Of a DNA stretch of 64,000 nt, positions 29,127 through 39,017 are shown one piece after another. Source of the DNA: Gemmatimonadetes bacterium bin94 (GTDB lineage: Bacteria; Gemmatimonadota; Gemmatimonadetes; Longimicrobiales; Gaopeijiaceae). Under the pieces are notes generated by a model. That model worked only from the letters and a program-made list of their open reading frames with translations, did no database searches and was not told where the DNA came from. The DNA lies in the NCBI GenBank assembly GCA_002238865.1, contig MPNE01000003.1:124001-188000 (forward strand). Direction: 5' to 3'. The translations under genes were made by a program, and so were the position numbers. Position 1 is the first letter of the stretch. The number at the start of each line of letters is the position of its first letter.

Positions 29127-30353
29127 GTGTCCAAAGTCGGGATCTCCTCGCAAGGCCCCCGGAGAATCCTTCTCGCCGACTGCGACATGTTCTTCGTGCA
29201 GGTGGCCCGCCTGGAGGATCCGGAGGGCGCGGGCAGGGAACCCCTCCTCCTGGTCGGCGGCAGGAGCAACCGGGGGGTCATCACCTCCGCATCGTACGCG
29301 GCACGGGAGTACGGAGTGCGGTCCGGCATGCCCACGTCGAGAGCACGGCAACTGTGCCCCGAAGCCGTGGTGGTTCCGGTGCCCCGGGGAGCGTGCGTCG
29401 AGCGCAGCCGCGCGATCCGGGCGGTGCTGGAGGACCTGTCCCCGGTCGTGCAAGCTGCCTCCATCGACGAATTCTACCTTGATCTCACCGGGACGGAACG
29501 GCTGTTCAAGGGCGAGGACCTCGCCGCGACGGCGGACCGCATCCGCATGACGGTGCATGATCGGACCGGAGTCGCGGTGTCGCTGGGCGGGGGAGCGCAA
29601 CGGGTCGTGGCCAAGGTGGCCACGCGGCTGGCCAAGCCGAACGGGGTCCATGTGGTGCCCCCGGGCGGGGAGGCGGCCTTCATGTCCCGCTTCCCCCTCG
29701 CGGCGTTGCCGGGCATCGGCCCGGCTTTCCTGGAGCGGCTCGCCGCGAAGGGGCTGCGCACCGCGGCCGATGCGGCCGCCGTCGAGGGGGAGTGGTTGGC
29801 GCGATGGTTCGGACCCCGCCGGGGCGCATGGTTGTGGGAGCGCGTGCGCGGAATCGATGCCAGCGAGGTGGACGCACGCGAGCGCCGCAAGTCGATCAGC
29901 TCGGAGCGGACTTTCTTCGCGGATATCGACGACGATGAAGAGCTGGAGCGGCGGCTTCTTGAGCTGAGCTGCTCCGTGGGGAGTCAGCTTCGCGGCAAGG
30001 AGTTGAGGGCCCGTACCATCACCGTGAAGATCAGGGACTACGACTTCAGGACGCGGCAGGCCGGGGGTACGCAGCCGGACGGCATCGAAACGGACAGGGC
30101 GATTTTCGCGGTCGCCCTGTCGCTGCTGCACACCCTGCGACATCGCCGCAACGCGGGTGTGCGTCTCCTTGGGGTCGGCGTGTCCAATCTGGTGCAGCAG
30201 GCGCCCGTCACCCAGGGTGACCTTTTCGGTGAACAGGCAACGCTGGAAACCGCCCGGGATCGCACCATCGCCAGAGCGGTGGACCGCATTCGGAACCGGT
30301 ACGGCCGGGAAGCCCTCCGGCCGGCACGGGTGCTGGACCGGCCGGAGGAGTGA
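29127..30353 (+). CDS. dinB: DNA polymerase IV (Y family, DinB)
   Basis: 408 residues from a GTG with GAGG upstream. The catalytic acids appear in [12 protein letters not shown] and [12 protein letters not shown]; the Phe next to the first motif is the expected steric gate. [13 protein letters not shown], helix-hairpin-helix [19 protein letters not shown] and the little-finger domain follow. The C-terminus has QGDLFG, a beta-clamp binding motif. It performs translesion synthesis. ADCDMFF replaces the usual VDMDAFF but keeps both acids. The gene converges on the broken symporter. Confidence 0.95.
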   Translation: MSKVGISSQGPRRILLADCDMFFVQVARLEDPEGAGREPLLLVGGRSNRGVITSASYAAREYGVRSGMPTSRARQLCPEAVVVPVPRGACVERSRAIRAVLEDLSPVVQAASIDEFYLDLTGTERLFKGEDLAATADRIRMTVHDRTGVAVSLGGGAQRVVAKVATRLAKPNGVHVVPPGGEAAFMSRFPLAALPGIGPAFLERLAAKGLRTAADAAAVEGEWLARWFGPRRGAWLWERVRGIDASEVDARERRKSISSERTFFADIDDDEELERRLLELSCSVGSQLRGKELRARTITVKIRDYDFRTRQAGGTQPDGIETDRAIFAVALSLLHTLRHRRNAGVRLLGVGVSNLVQQAPVTQGDLFGEQATLETARDRTIARAVDRIRNRYGREALRPARVLDRPEE

Positions 30354-30429
30354 GGAGAGCGGCCCCCGGGGCGACCTGGGACCGCTCCCCTACCCGCCTC
30401 CTACCGTGGCGGGGGCCGGAGGGCTGCTG
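30354..30429. terminator. Two GC hairpins between convergent dinB and symporter genes
   Basis: GAGCGG (30357-30362) can pair with CCGCTC (30382-30387). CCCGCC (30393-30398) can pair with GGCGGG (30408-30413) across a 9-base loop. Neither is followed by a T run, but the convergent setting makes a shared terminator plausible. Confidence 0.4.
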
Positions 30430-32123
30430 CTACCTCTCCCACGGCCTGCGCTCGAAGTAGTCGCGGGTCATCTCCACGACCTTGGGCGCGAGGAGCCCGA
30501 GCGCGATCAGATTCGGCCAGATCACGATCGCAAGCAGGACGTCGCCCATCGCCCAGATCACGCCGAGGGGCAGCACGGCCCCGATGAAGTGCGTGATCAC
30601 GAAGGCGATCTTGTAGGGCTTCACCGCCCTCGCGCCGAAGAGGTAGTTGGCGCAGCGGTCCCCGTAGTAGCTCCACGAGATCGCCGTGGAGATCGCGAAG
30701 AGGAGCACCGAGATCACCACGATGTAGTGGCCCCAGTCGCCCAGCGGCGAAAGTCCGCGCCGGAAGGCCGCCATGGTGAGCGGCGCGCCGCTCTCCACCG
30801 CCATCCCGTGAAGCGAGGTGTAGGACTGCCCGTCGTCACCCGTGGCGCTGCCGGCCACCGGGTCGACCGTCCCCGTGAAGAGTTGCGTCCGGTCCTCGTC
30901 CACGTAGAGCTGCACCACGGGAACCTCGTGCCACGACACCTGGGGATCGGATGGTCCGGTGCCGACGTGCATCCCGTCCTCGATCCGGATCGTGTTCGTG
31001 GGGCTCACATTCGCGTAGGCGCCGTCCACCTGCACGGCCCGGTAGGAAATGTCTCCGCCATCCAGCGTGATCTCGGTCTCGAACCGGTCGTTCCAGACCC
31101 CCGTCATGATGACCAGCAGCCCCGTCATCGTACAGATCACGATCGTGTCGATGAAGGGCTCCAGGAGCGCCACGACCCCCTCCGAGACCGGCTCCTCCGG
31201 CTTTGCCCCCGAGGGGGCGGGCGCGGGCCCCCCCCCCCCCCCGCCTCATTCGAGAAGAGCCCCCTTCGCACTCCCCACATGAGGGTGACCAGGAACGCTC
31301 CGACGCCCGTACCCGCGACCCCGGCGGTCGGATTGAACGCCTCCCGGAAGATGAGCCCGAAGGTCGGGAAGATGTCGCCCGCGTTCAGGATGAGCACGAT
31401 CATCGCCCCCGTCACATACACCACCGCCATCACCGGGGCCAGAACCCCCGTAACCCGCCCGATCCGCGAAATGCCGCCCAGGATAACCAACGCGACGACG
31501 CCCGACGTGACCAGCCCGCTGACCGTCTTCGGGATGCTGAATTCCGTCAGCAGGTTGTCGGCCACCGTGTTCGCCTGAATCCCGTTGCCGGTCAGAAAAG
31601 CGGTGATGCCCAGGACAAATGCGAAGAAGACCGCCATCCACTTCCACTTCGGGCCCAGTCCCCGCTCGATGTAGTACATGGGTCCGCCGGAAACCGTCCC
31701 TGCCCATTCGCCCTCGTGCTCACGCACCCTGTACCTCTGCGCGAGGGTGACCTCCGAATACTTGGTCGCCATCCCGAGGGCCGCGGTCACCCACATCCAG
31801 AAGAGTGCGCCGGGCCCGCCCCAGTGGATCGCGAGCGCCACACCCGCGATGTTTCCGATGCCGACGGTCGCAGACAGGGCGGTGGTGAGCGCCTGGAAGT
31901 GGGTGACGTCCCCTTCGTCCTCCGGATTGTCGTACCTGCCCGTTGCGACGGCGATGCCGTGCCCCAGCCGCCGGATCTGCACCAGGCCCAGGCGAAGGGT
32001 CAGATACGTCCCGATCCCAAGCAGGATGATCACCATGAATGGAATCTGCTCGCCACCGATCGATATTCCGCGTTCGACGACATTCGTGGTCAGGAAGTCG
32101 GTGACTCGTTGGATGAACTCCAT
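30430..32123 (-). pseudogene. Alanine/glycine:sodium symporter (AGCS), frameshifted at a G15 run
   Basis: Two frames cover one transporter. The first (start 32123, MEFIQRVTDFL) has the AGCS blocks TVGIGNIAGVALAIHWGGPGALFWMW and SGGPMYYIERGL and reaches GLFSNEAG at a run of 15 G (minus strand). The second frame resumes EEPVSEGVVALLEPFIDTIVICTMTG and ends at 30430 after the last helices. One more G, or two fewer, would restore the frame. The usual GLGSAPIAHAAA motif at this place is replaced by the G run, so the run itself may be wrong. The second part has a loop of about 90 residues between helices. It would import small neutral amino acids with sodium. Sequencing error, true inactivation and slippage-based switching are all possible. 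Confidence 0.8.
31228..31242. repeat. 15-base C/G homopolymer inside the AGCS gene
   Basis: Fifteen consecutive C on the plus strand, exactly where the symporter reading frame breaks. Such runs slip during replication and are also hard to sequence. Confidence 0.9.
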
Positions 32124-32407
32124 AAGGGGCGGACTCCTTTGGTTGACGTTGCGACAACTCTGCACCGGGGCCGGTCAAGGCGACCGGGCAAACTAGGGCC
32201 ACTCCCGCGCCGGAAACAACCATGGGGTCACCGGAAATTCATCGGGCCCGGGCGCTGGCGCCCACCGGTCGGTTTGAAATGCCGGCCATACCGCGGTTAC
32301 CATCCGGCGCGCGTCGACAGGCGGGCCGTGGCGAAGTCCCCACACGGCAAAGCGGTCGGCCCCCACGGATCGTTGCCACTACCACCTCCAGACAGAGGCG
32401 CATTCCA
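32124..32407. other. Divergent intergenic region, symporter and Asp-box protein
   Basis: 284 bases between the start of the symporter (32123, minus) and the GTG of the Asp-box exoprotein (32408, plus). The plus frame is open through all of it, but the coded residues show no homology and precede a signal peptide, so it is probably leader DNA. No clear promoter or operator was recognised. Confidence 0.4.
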
Positions 32408-35400
32408 GTGAAGCACCTCCCTTCCGTGTTGCTGGTCCTGACCGCCGCCGCGACGGCCGCCGCCGCACCCGGTCCCACGCAGGCCCAGGATCTCGACCCG
32501 AGCCGGTACGCCAGCCTGCGGTACCGCTTCATCGGCCCCGAGGGGAACCGCGCCATCGCCGTCGTCGGCGAGCCCGGCAACCCCCTGTCCATCTACCTGG
32601 GCGCGGCCTCCGGCGGCCTCTGGCGGACCAGGGACGGCGGCGTGAACTGGACGCCGGTCTTCGACGACCAGTCCGCCTCGTCCGTTTCCGCCCTGGCCAT
32701 GGCGCCCTCGGATCCCAATGTGATTTGGGCCGGCACCGGGGAGACGTTCGTCATCCGTCCGGCCCACGCCATGGGCGACGGGATCTACCGCTCGACCGAC
32801 GGTGGCGACACGTGGGAAAGAAAGGGCCTCGAAGCGACCGGGCGGATCGGACGCATCGAAATCGACCCGCGGGACGCCGACATCGTCTTCGCCTGCGCTC
32901 TGGGCCACACCTACGGACCGCAGCTGGAGCGGGGCGTCTACCGCACCACCGACGGCGGAGGAAGCTGGGAGCTGGTCCTGCACGTCTCGGAGGACGCGGG
33001 CTGCATTGACCTCGCGATGGATCCGGGCAACCCCCGCATCCTCTTTGCCGCCTTCTGGGACGTACAGATCGACACCTGGGGGCTGGACAGCGGTGGGCCG
33101 GACAGCGGTGTCTGGCGTTCGAAGGACGGCGGAAGCAGCTGGGAGCGGCTCTCGGGCGTCGGACGCGGGCTCCCCAACCCCGACAGCTCGACCATCGGCA
33201 AGGTCGTGGTCGAGGTGGCCCCGTCGAACTCCGACAAGGTCTATGTGCTCACCGAGGAGTCGAGTCCGGGTTTCTACGCCTCCAGCGACGGCGGAGACAG
33301 CTGGCGCCTGATGCTCAGAAACCACACGATCAACGAGCGGGCGCCCTACTACACCCGCTTCGGGGTGGACCCCGAGGACGAGGACCGGATCTACTTCGCC
33401 TCCGTGCGCTTCTCCATGTCGGTGGACGGAGGGCGCAGCCTGGTGGAAAACCCCCCGAGGGGCGGGGGCGACACGCACGACGTGTGGATCGATCCGACCA
33501 ACAACCAGCGCGTCATGGTCGCCGACGACGGCGGCCTCACGATTTCCATGAACCGGGGCCGCACATTCCAGCGCGTGGTGTTGCCGATCGCGCAGATGTA
33601 CCACGTCTGGACCGACAACGAAGTTCCGTACAACGTCTACGGAAACCGCCAGGACGGGTGGTCATACCGCGGACCGTCGAACAGCCGCGCGGGTGCGATC
33701 CCGCTGGGGCTCTGGCGCGGCGTGGGAGGCTGCGAGAGCGGCTTCGGCATTCCCGATCCGACCGACAGCAACATCGTGTGGTCGGGGTGTTACGACGGGG
33801 GCCTGGAACGGTACAACCATCGCACCGGGCAGGTGCGCTCGGTGCGGGTGTGGCCCGAGGCCGCCTACGGGTGGGCCCCGAAAGACCTCAGGTTCCGCTG
33901 GCACTGGACCTTCCCGATCCACATTTCACCGCACGACCACACCACCGTGTACGTCGGCAGCCAGCACGTCCACCGAACGACCGATGGGGGCCACTCCTGG
34001 GAGGTGATCTCGCCGGATCTCACCACCAACGACAAGACGCACCAGCAGAGTTCCGGCGGCGTGGCCATCGACAACCTCATGACCTACGACGGGTCCACCC
34101 TCTTCTCGATCGCCGAATCCCCGCTCGAGCGCGGGTTGATCTGGGTGGGGAGCAACGACGGACAGGTGCACCTGACCCGGGACGCCGGCGGAGCCTGGGA
34201 GAACCTCACTGCGAACATCCCGGCCCTCCCGCCCTGGGGCACGATCGCCAACATCGAGCCGTCGCGATACGACGCCGCGACCGCCTACCTGGCCGTGGAT
34301 CTGCACCAACTGGCCGACTTCGATCCGTACATCTACCGTACCCGCGACTACGGCGCCAGCTGGGAGCGGATCTCGGACGGCATCCCCCCCTCCCCGCACA
34401 GCTTCGTACACGTGGTGCGGGAAGATCATCGCCGCCCCGGAATGCTGTACGCGGGGACCGACAACTCCGTGTATTTCTCGCTGGATGACGGCGCCTCCTG
34501 GCTGTCTCTGCGCAACAACATGCCCCCGGCGCCGGTGTACTGGCTCACCACCCAGGAGACGTTCGACGATCTGGTCGTGGGCACCTACGGGCGGGGATTC
34601 TACATCATGGACGACATCTCCCCGCTTCGTGCCCTGGACCGCACGACCGCCGCCGGGGAGTATGCGTTGCTGGAGGCGCGTCCGGCGTACCGATTCAACC
34701 AGGTGCAGACGATCAAGGCCGAGCGGAGCCACGTTACCGGGCAGAACCCCCCCTACGGCGCGGACATCAACTTCTTCGTGCCGGAGTCGGCGGGAGGCGG
34801 CGGAGGCGAGGAGAGCACCGGGGCTGCCAGCTCGGCCGTCGTGCGCATTCTGGGTCCCGCGGGAGACACGATCCGGACCCTGCGCACGGGAGCTTCCCCG
34901 GGCGTCAACCGGGTGTGGTGGGACCTTCGCTACGAGCCCACGCGCCGGGCGAAGATCCGCACCGCGCCACCCGGCCTGCCGTGGGTGCCGCTGGGACCGG
35001 AAGGCTGGCGCCCGCTGCGGACATGGGACCTGGACCTGAACCAGGGACAGCTGGGCCCCAGGGTCGTGCCGGGCGGCTACCAGGTGGTCCTCGAGATCGG
35101 CGGCACGGCTCTAACCACCCCCCTGACCGTTCTGAAGGACCCCCACTCGGAGGGGACCCTCTCCGATATCCGCGAGCAGGTTGCCCTGTCGTTGGTGATC
35201 CGGGACGAAATCAACGACGTGGTGGACATGATCGACCGCATCGAGTGGGCCCGAAGTCAGCTCGAGGATCTCGCCGACATGCTCGAGGGCGACTCCACCG
35301 CTGCCGGTCTCCTGGCGGAAGCGGCGGCGCTGGAGGAGACGGCCATCCAGGTCGAATCCAACCTCTTCGACATCTACCTGACCGGCGCCCGGGAGGACGC

Positions 35401-35629
35401 CTTCCGCAACCCGATCAAGCTCTACGGGCGGCTCAGTGCGCTGTCCCAGGACATTGGATGGAGCAGCGCGGACTTCCCGCCAACCGTCCCGCAGCTTGAG
35501 GTGCACGACGTGCTGCGGCAGCGGCTCGACGCCACAAGGATCCTGTTCGGCAAGCTCTTCACCGAGGACGCCGAAGAGTTGAACCGGTTGTTGCGGGAAC
35601 GGAGGCTTCCAGTCGTCATATCGGAGTGA
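32408..35629 (+). CDS. Secreted Asp-box beta-propeller protein, sortilin/VPS10-like
   Basis: 1073 residues from a GTG that begins a clear signal peptide (MKHLPSVLLVLTAAATAAAAPGPTQAQ cleaved near AQA). At least eight Asp-box motifs of the form S/T-x-D-x-G-x-x-W occur (STDGGDTW, TTDGGGSW, SKDGGSSW, SSDGGDSW, TTDGGHSW, TRDAGGAW, TRDYGASW, SLDDGASW), marking two tandem BNR/sortilin propellers over residues 30-760. After a Gly/Glu-rich linker (about 790-810) a beta domain and a helical C-terminal region follow. Such proteins are exported and often annotated as glycosyl hydrolases, but I see no catalytic site. Function is unknown. Confidence 0.85.
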   Translation: MKHLPSVLLVLTAAATAAAAPGPTQAQDLDPSRYASLRYRFIGPEGNRAIAVVGEPGNPLSIYLGAASGGLWRTRDGGVNWTPVFDDQSASSVSALAMAPSDPNVIWAGTGETFVIRPAHAMGDGIYRSTDGGDTWERKGLEATGRIGRIEIDPRDADIVFACALGHTYGPQLERGVYRTTDGGGSWELVLHVSEDAGCIDLAMDPGNPRILFAAFWDVQIDTWGLDSGGPDSGVWRSKDGGSSWERLSGVGRGLPNPDSSTIGKVVVEVAPSNSDKVYVLTEESSPGFYASSDGGDSWRLMLRNHTINERAPYYTRFGVDPEDEDRIYFASVRFSMSVDGGRSLVENPPRGGGDTHDVWIDPTNNQRVMVADDGGLTISMNRGRTFQRVVLPIAQMYHVWTDNEVPYNVYGNRQDGWSYRGPSNSRAGAIPLGLWRGVGGCESGFGIPDPTDSNIVWSGCYDGGLERYNHRTGQVRSVRVWPEAAYGWAPKDLRFRWHWTFPIHISPHDHTTVYVGSQHVHRTTDGGHSWEVISPDLTTNDKTHQQSSGGVAIDNLMTYDGSTLFSIAESPLERGLIWVGSNDGQVHLTRDAGGAWENLTANIPALPPWGTIANIEPSRYDAATAYLAVDLHQLADFDPYIYRTRDYGASWERISDGIPPSPHSFVHVVREDHRRPGMLYAGTDNSVYFSLDDGASWLSLRNNMPPAPVYWLTTQETFDDLVVGTYGRGFYIMDDISPLRALDRTTAAGEYALLEARPAYRFNQVQTIKAERSHVTGQNPPYGADINFFVPESAGGGGGEESTGAASSAVVRILGPAGDTIRTLRTGASPGVNRVWWDLRYEPTRRAKIRTAPPGLPWVPLGPEGWRPLRTWDLDLNQGQLGPRVVPGGYQVVLEIGGTALTTPLTVLKDPHSEGTLSDIREQVALSLVIRDEINDVVDMIDRIEWARSQLEDLADMLEGDSTAAGLLAEAAALEETAIQVESNLFDIYLTGAREDAFRNPIKLYGRLSALSQDIGWSSADFPPTVPQLEVHDVLRQRLDATRILFGKLFTEDAEELNRLLRERRLPVVISE

Positions 35630-35651
35630 GGAGCGAATCCGCCGACGATGG

Positions 35652-35933
35652 TTACCCTCGCTCTGCCGACCGCAGGAACCGCCTGCACAGTTGGGCGACC
35701 CGGGTCTGGTCCGACTCCTCGGCATCTTCCAGCATGGCGCGGATATGTGGAACCAGCCGTGCCTCGCCCCACTTGTACCCGGTTGCCATCTCCGCGCTCC
35801 TCGTGTCCCCCTCGTCGGCACCGGTGACCAACGCCCACGCGCACGCCTCGTCGAAGTAGTCCGACCCGGGGTCCGGTAGCCGGTAATCCGGTGGCTGGTC
35901 CTCCCGGTCCTCCTTCACGAATGCTCTCGACAT
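35652..35933 (-). CDS. Small conserved protein (MSRAFVKED family), function unknown
   Basis: 93 residues starting MSRAFVKEDREDQPPDYRLP, an acidic, Pro-rich soluble protein with later elements ATGYKWGEARLVPHIRAM and a charged helix at the end. I recognise the opening as one shared by small proteins of Gemmatimonadota-type genomes, from memory rather than a search. It has no signal peptide or cysteines. It follows pilC by 50 bases on the same strand. A longer in-frame start at 35975 adds 14 residues without support. Confidence 0.75.
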   Translation of the reverse strand: MSRAFVKEDREDQPPDYRLPDPGSDYFDEACAWALVTGADEGDTRSAEMATGYKWGEARLVPHIRAMLEDAEESDQTRVAQLCRRFLRSAERG

Positions 35934-35983
35934 GAATGCAATCTGTGGGGCGCGCGCGTCCGGGGCCAGCCGCACCCCGGGAG

Positions 35984-37033
35984 TTACCCCACCGCATTGA
36001 TCATGTCGAAGATGGGCAAGTACATCGCCACAATCATGCCTCCTACAACCACTCCCAGCACGACCACCATCAGGGGCTCCACCGCGGCGATCATCGCTTC
36101 GAGGGAGGTGTCCACCTCCCGATCATGGAAGTCCGCGATCCGCTCCAGCATCTCGTCCAGACCGCCCGTCTGTTCTCCGACCTCGATCATGCGCACCACC
36201 ATGGGGGTGAAGACCCCGGCATTCCTGAGCGGGCCGGCGATCGTATCACCGCCGGCAATCGAGGCCCGCGACTCCATCACCGCGTCGTGGATCACGCGGT
36301 TCCCGGCCGTTCGGGCGGTGACCGCCAACCCCTCCAGAATCGGGACCCCGGACGCCACCAGTGTCCCCAGCGTTCGGGTGAAGCGTGCAACCGCCGCCTT
36401 TCTGAGGAGGTCTCCCATGATCGGTACCTTCAGGAGCAGTCCATCGATCACGCGCCGGCCCGCGGGGGTTGAACGAAATCGTTGGAGAAGAGCGACCGCG
36501 GCCACTCCCCCGCCCAGCAGAGCCCACCAGTAGCCTTTCATCACGTCGGAAGCCGCGATCACGACCCGGGTCGGAAGCGGCAGGACGATGCCTGCCGACT
36601 CGAACATGCTCTGGAATGTGGGGATCACAAACATGAGCAGAATCGCCACGGCCGGGATCGTCACGGCAAGGATCATGGCCGGGTAGATCATGGCCGCACG
36701 GACCTTTCGGCCCAGCGCGTGGTTCTTCTCCAGAAAGTCCGACAGCCGCCCGAGGATGACGTCGAGGGCACCCGCCGCCTCACCGGCAGCTACCATGTTG
36801 ACACTCAGGGACGAGAACGCCTGAGGCTTCCGCCCCATCGCACCGGCCAGCGTGGCGCCGGACTCAACATCGCCCACCAGGTCGCGGATCACTTCCCGAA
36901 AGCCCTTGTTTTCCGTTTGTCTGGCTAGTATGTCCAGCGCCTGTACAAGCGGCAGGCCCGCACCGATCATTGTCGCGAACAGCCGCGTGAACACCACCAC
37001 TTCACGGGTAGCCACGCGGGTCACGACCGCCAC
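35984..37033 (-). CDS. pilC: Type IV pilus inner-membrane platform protein PilC
   Basis: 349 residues with two T2SSF domains (about 10-130 and 215-335) and three membrane helices. VVVFTRLFATMIGAGLPLVQALDILARQTEN and TRTLGTLVASGVPILEGLAVTA are the repeated GspF/PilC signature, and EVGEQTGGLDEML is typical of the second copy. It lacks the extra N-terminal stretch of about 50 residues seen in many PilC proteins. It anchors the PilB/PilT motors at the base of the pilus. The GTG start overlaps the end of pilT by 13 bases. Confidence 0.93.
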   Translation of the reverse strand: MAVVTRVATREVVVFTRLFATMIGAGLPLVQALDILARQTENKGFREVIRDLVGDVESGATLAGAMGRKPQAFSSLSVNMVAAGEAAGALDVILGRLSDFLEKNHALGRKVRAAMIYPAMILAVTIPAVAILLMFVIPTFQSMFESAGIVLPLPTRVVIAASDVMKGYWWALLGGGVAAVALLQRFRSTPAGRRVIDGLLLKVPIMGDLLRKAAVARFTRTLGTLVASGVPILEGLAVTARTAGNRVIHDAVMESRASIAGGDTIAGPLRNAGVFTPMVVRMIEVGEQTGGLDEMLERIADFHDREVDTSLEAMIAAVEPLMVVVLGVVVGGMIVAMYLPIFDMINAVG

Positions 37034-38157
37034 CCTTCTCGCGTGATCTGATCGAACCCGTCCGGCGCCGGCTCACCGACGGACCGAAGAAGTTCAGACG
37101 GGTCCGAGCTTCTCTTCAGTGCGCCTTCCAGGGTGACATCGCCGTTGAGGTAGAGGCGGGAGAGCGCATCGTTCATGGTCTGCATCCCGTACTTCCGCCC
37201 CGCCTGCATCATCGAACGTACCTGGTGGACCTTCTCGTCGCGGATGACGGCCCGGATGGCCGCCGTGCAGATCATGATCTCCACGGCGGCCACCCTTCCA
37301 CCGCCGAAAGCACGCGGTATCAGGATCTGGGTGACCACACCTTCGAGCACCGAGGCAAGCTGGGTCCGTACCTGTGCCTGCCGATGAGCCGGAAACGCGT
37401 CGATGACCCGGTTGACCGAGTCGGCAGCCGAGTTGGTGTGGAGTGTGGCAAGTACCAGGTGGCCCGTCTCCGCGATCGTCAGCGCGGCCTTCATCGTTTC
37501 CGCATCTCTCATCTCCCCGATCAGGATGACATCCGGATCCTGGCGGAGCGCGTGCTTCAGTGCCGCGGCAAAGGAGTGGGTATCGGTCCCCACCTCCCTC
37601 TGGTTCACGATGCAGCGGCGGTTCCGGTGGATGAACTCGATGGGGTCCTCGATGGTGAGGATGTGGCCCTGTCGCTGCCGGTTGATCGAGTCCACCATGG
37701 CCGCGAGGGTGGTGGACTTGCCCGATCCGGTCGGTCCGGTGACGAGCACCAGACCCCGGGGCCGTTCGATGAGCCGGTTCAGGACGGGGGGCAACCCCAA
37801 CGTGGTCAGCGAGGCGATGTTGTGCGGGATGTGACGGATGGACATCGCCACATGGCCCCGTTGCCGGAAGCAGTTTCCGCGAAAGCGCGCCAGTTCGGGT
37901 ACCGCGAAGGCGAAGTCCAGGTCGTTGTGCTCCTCGAACCGCCGTCTCTGATCGAGAGTCAGGACCGAGTGGGCAAGACGGCGGCTATCCGAGGCTTCGA
38001 GGGCCTGTGCCTCGCCAATGGCACGGAGCGCCCCGTCAATGCGCAGCCGCGGCGGTTGCCCGGCCGTAAGGTGCAGATCCGACGCGCCTCGGCGCACCAT
38101 CTCCCGGAGCAGCGGCTCGATCTCGGCCGAATGCGTGTGCGACGTCGAGGGCGTCAC
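37021..38157 (-). CDS. pilT: Type IV pilus retraction ATPase PilT
   Basis: 378 residues. MVRRGASDLHLTAGQPPRLRIDG is the PilT N-terminal domain. Walker A is GPTGSGKSTT, the Asp box is ILTIEDPIEF, Walker B is LIGEMRDAETM, and the His box is LATLHTNSA. The retraction-specific AIRNLIRE motif appears as AIRAVIRDEKVHQVRSMMQ, which separates it from PilB. Retraction drives twitching and DNA uptake. It overlaps comEA by 4 bases and pilC by 13. PilB is not in the window. Confidence 0.95.
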   Translation of the reverse strand: MTPSTSHTHSAEIEPLLREMVRRGASDLHLTAGQPPRLRIDGALRAIGEAQALEASDSRRLAHSVLTLDQRRRFEEHNDLDFAFAVPELARFRGNCFRQRGHVAMSIRHIPHNIASLTTLGLPPVLNRLIERPRGLVLVTGPTGSGKSTTLAAMVDSINRQRQGHILTIEDPIEFIHRNRRCIVNQREVGTDTHSFAAALKHALRQDPDVILIGEMRDAETMKAALTIAETGHLVLATLHTNSAADSVNRVIDAFPAHRQAQVRTQLASVLEGVVTQILIPRAFGGGRVAAVEIMICTAAIRAVIRDEKVHQVRSMMQAGRKYGMQTMNDALSRLYLNGDVTLEGALKRSSDPSELLRSVGEPAPDGFDQITREGWRS

Positions 38158-38846
38158 CGGATCGTGACCAGCGGTGCGATCCGGGCGAAGGTTCTGGCCC
38201 CCACGCCGGACACCTCCATGAGCTCCTCGGGCTTGCTGAAGTGGCCGTGCGTGCTTCTATGGGCGACGATGCGCTCGGCCATGACCACACCGATCCCCGG
38301 CAGGGCCACAAGCTCTTCGGCCGTCGCCCTGTTGAGGTTGATGCGAGCCCCGGCCACGCCGGACCTGACCGCGGTTCTCGGCGGCGCCTTCGTGGCCCGC
38401 GGCGAAGTGCGCGGCGACACCGCTCCGGCGGACGGTATCGACCCGGTTGCCGACCGGACTCGCAGATAGGGCTGCAACTTCTCCACGGACCTGGGGCCCA
38501 GACCGGACACCCGGACCAGCTCCCCGACGTTCGCGAAGGGACCGTTCTGCTCGCGGTCCTGAACAATGCGCAGCGCGATGGACGCCCCTACGCCCGGCAG
38601 CCGGTCCAGCTCCTCCTCCCCCGCCGCATTCAGGTCGATGGTCTCGCCCGCTGCGAATGGCCGGGAACGGCGCTCCTTCGAGTCCACCACCGAATCGCCG
38701 GCCGCCAGAAGGCTGTCCGCGATCGACGGGCGGTCTTCGAGCGGCGGCTCGGCCGAACCGGGCGCGACCACCACAAAGCGAATCACCGCCGCCCCCGTCA
38801 GCAGCAGGGCCGCTCGCAGCATGCTTTTTCTCTCTCTGTCCGTCAT
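38154..38846 (-). CDS. ComEA-like DNA-binding protein with two helix-hairpin-helix domains
   Basis: 230 residues. An N-terminal membrane anchor or signal (about 8-28) is followed by two ComEA-type HhH units: IDLNAAGEEELDRLPGVGASIALRIV (about 67-127) and INLNRATAEELVALPGIGVVMAERIV (about 172-230), joined by a Ser/Pro/Arg-rich linker. Single HhH units are usual, so the duplication is notable. ComEA receives transforming DNA in the periplasm. Coupling by overlap to pilT and pilC suggests a competence pilus operon. GGAAAGGAAG upstream serves as ribosome site. Confidence 0.88.
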   Translation of the reverse strand: MTDRERKSMLRAALLLTGAAVIRFVVVAPGSAEPPLEDRPSIADSLLAAGDSVVDSKERRSRPFAAGETIDLNAAGEEELDRLPGVGASIALRIVQDREQNGPFANVGELVRVSGLGPRSVEKLQPYLRVRSATGSIPSAGAVSPRTSPRATKAPPRTAVRSGVAGARINLNRATAEELVALPGIGVVMAERIVAHRSTHGHFSKPEELMEVSGVGARTFARIAPLVTIR

Positions 38847-39017
38847 GTGTCTTCCTTTCCGGGACGGGAACGTCCGCGGCCATTGAAGCCGGCAGGCGTC
38901 CGTCCCGTCGACAAGGTTGCCCACATGGACGGGCACCTCCATGACGGAACGGGACTTCTTTCGCGCTTGCCCCCGTGAGCGACCGGCCGGGACCGCGCAC
39001 GACACCGCTGCCCGGGC

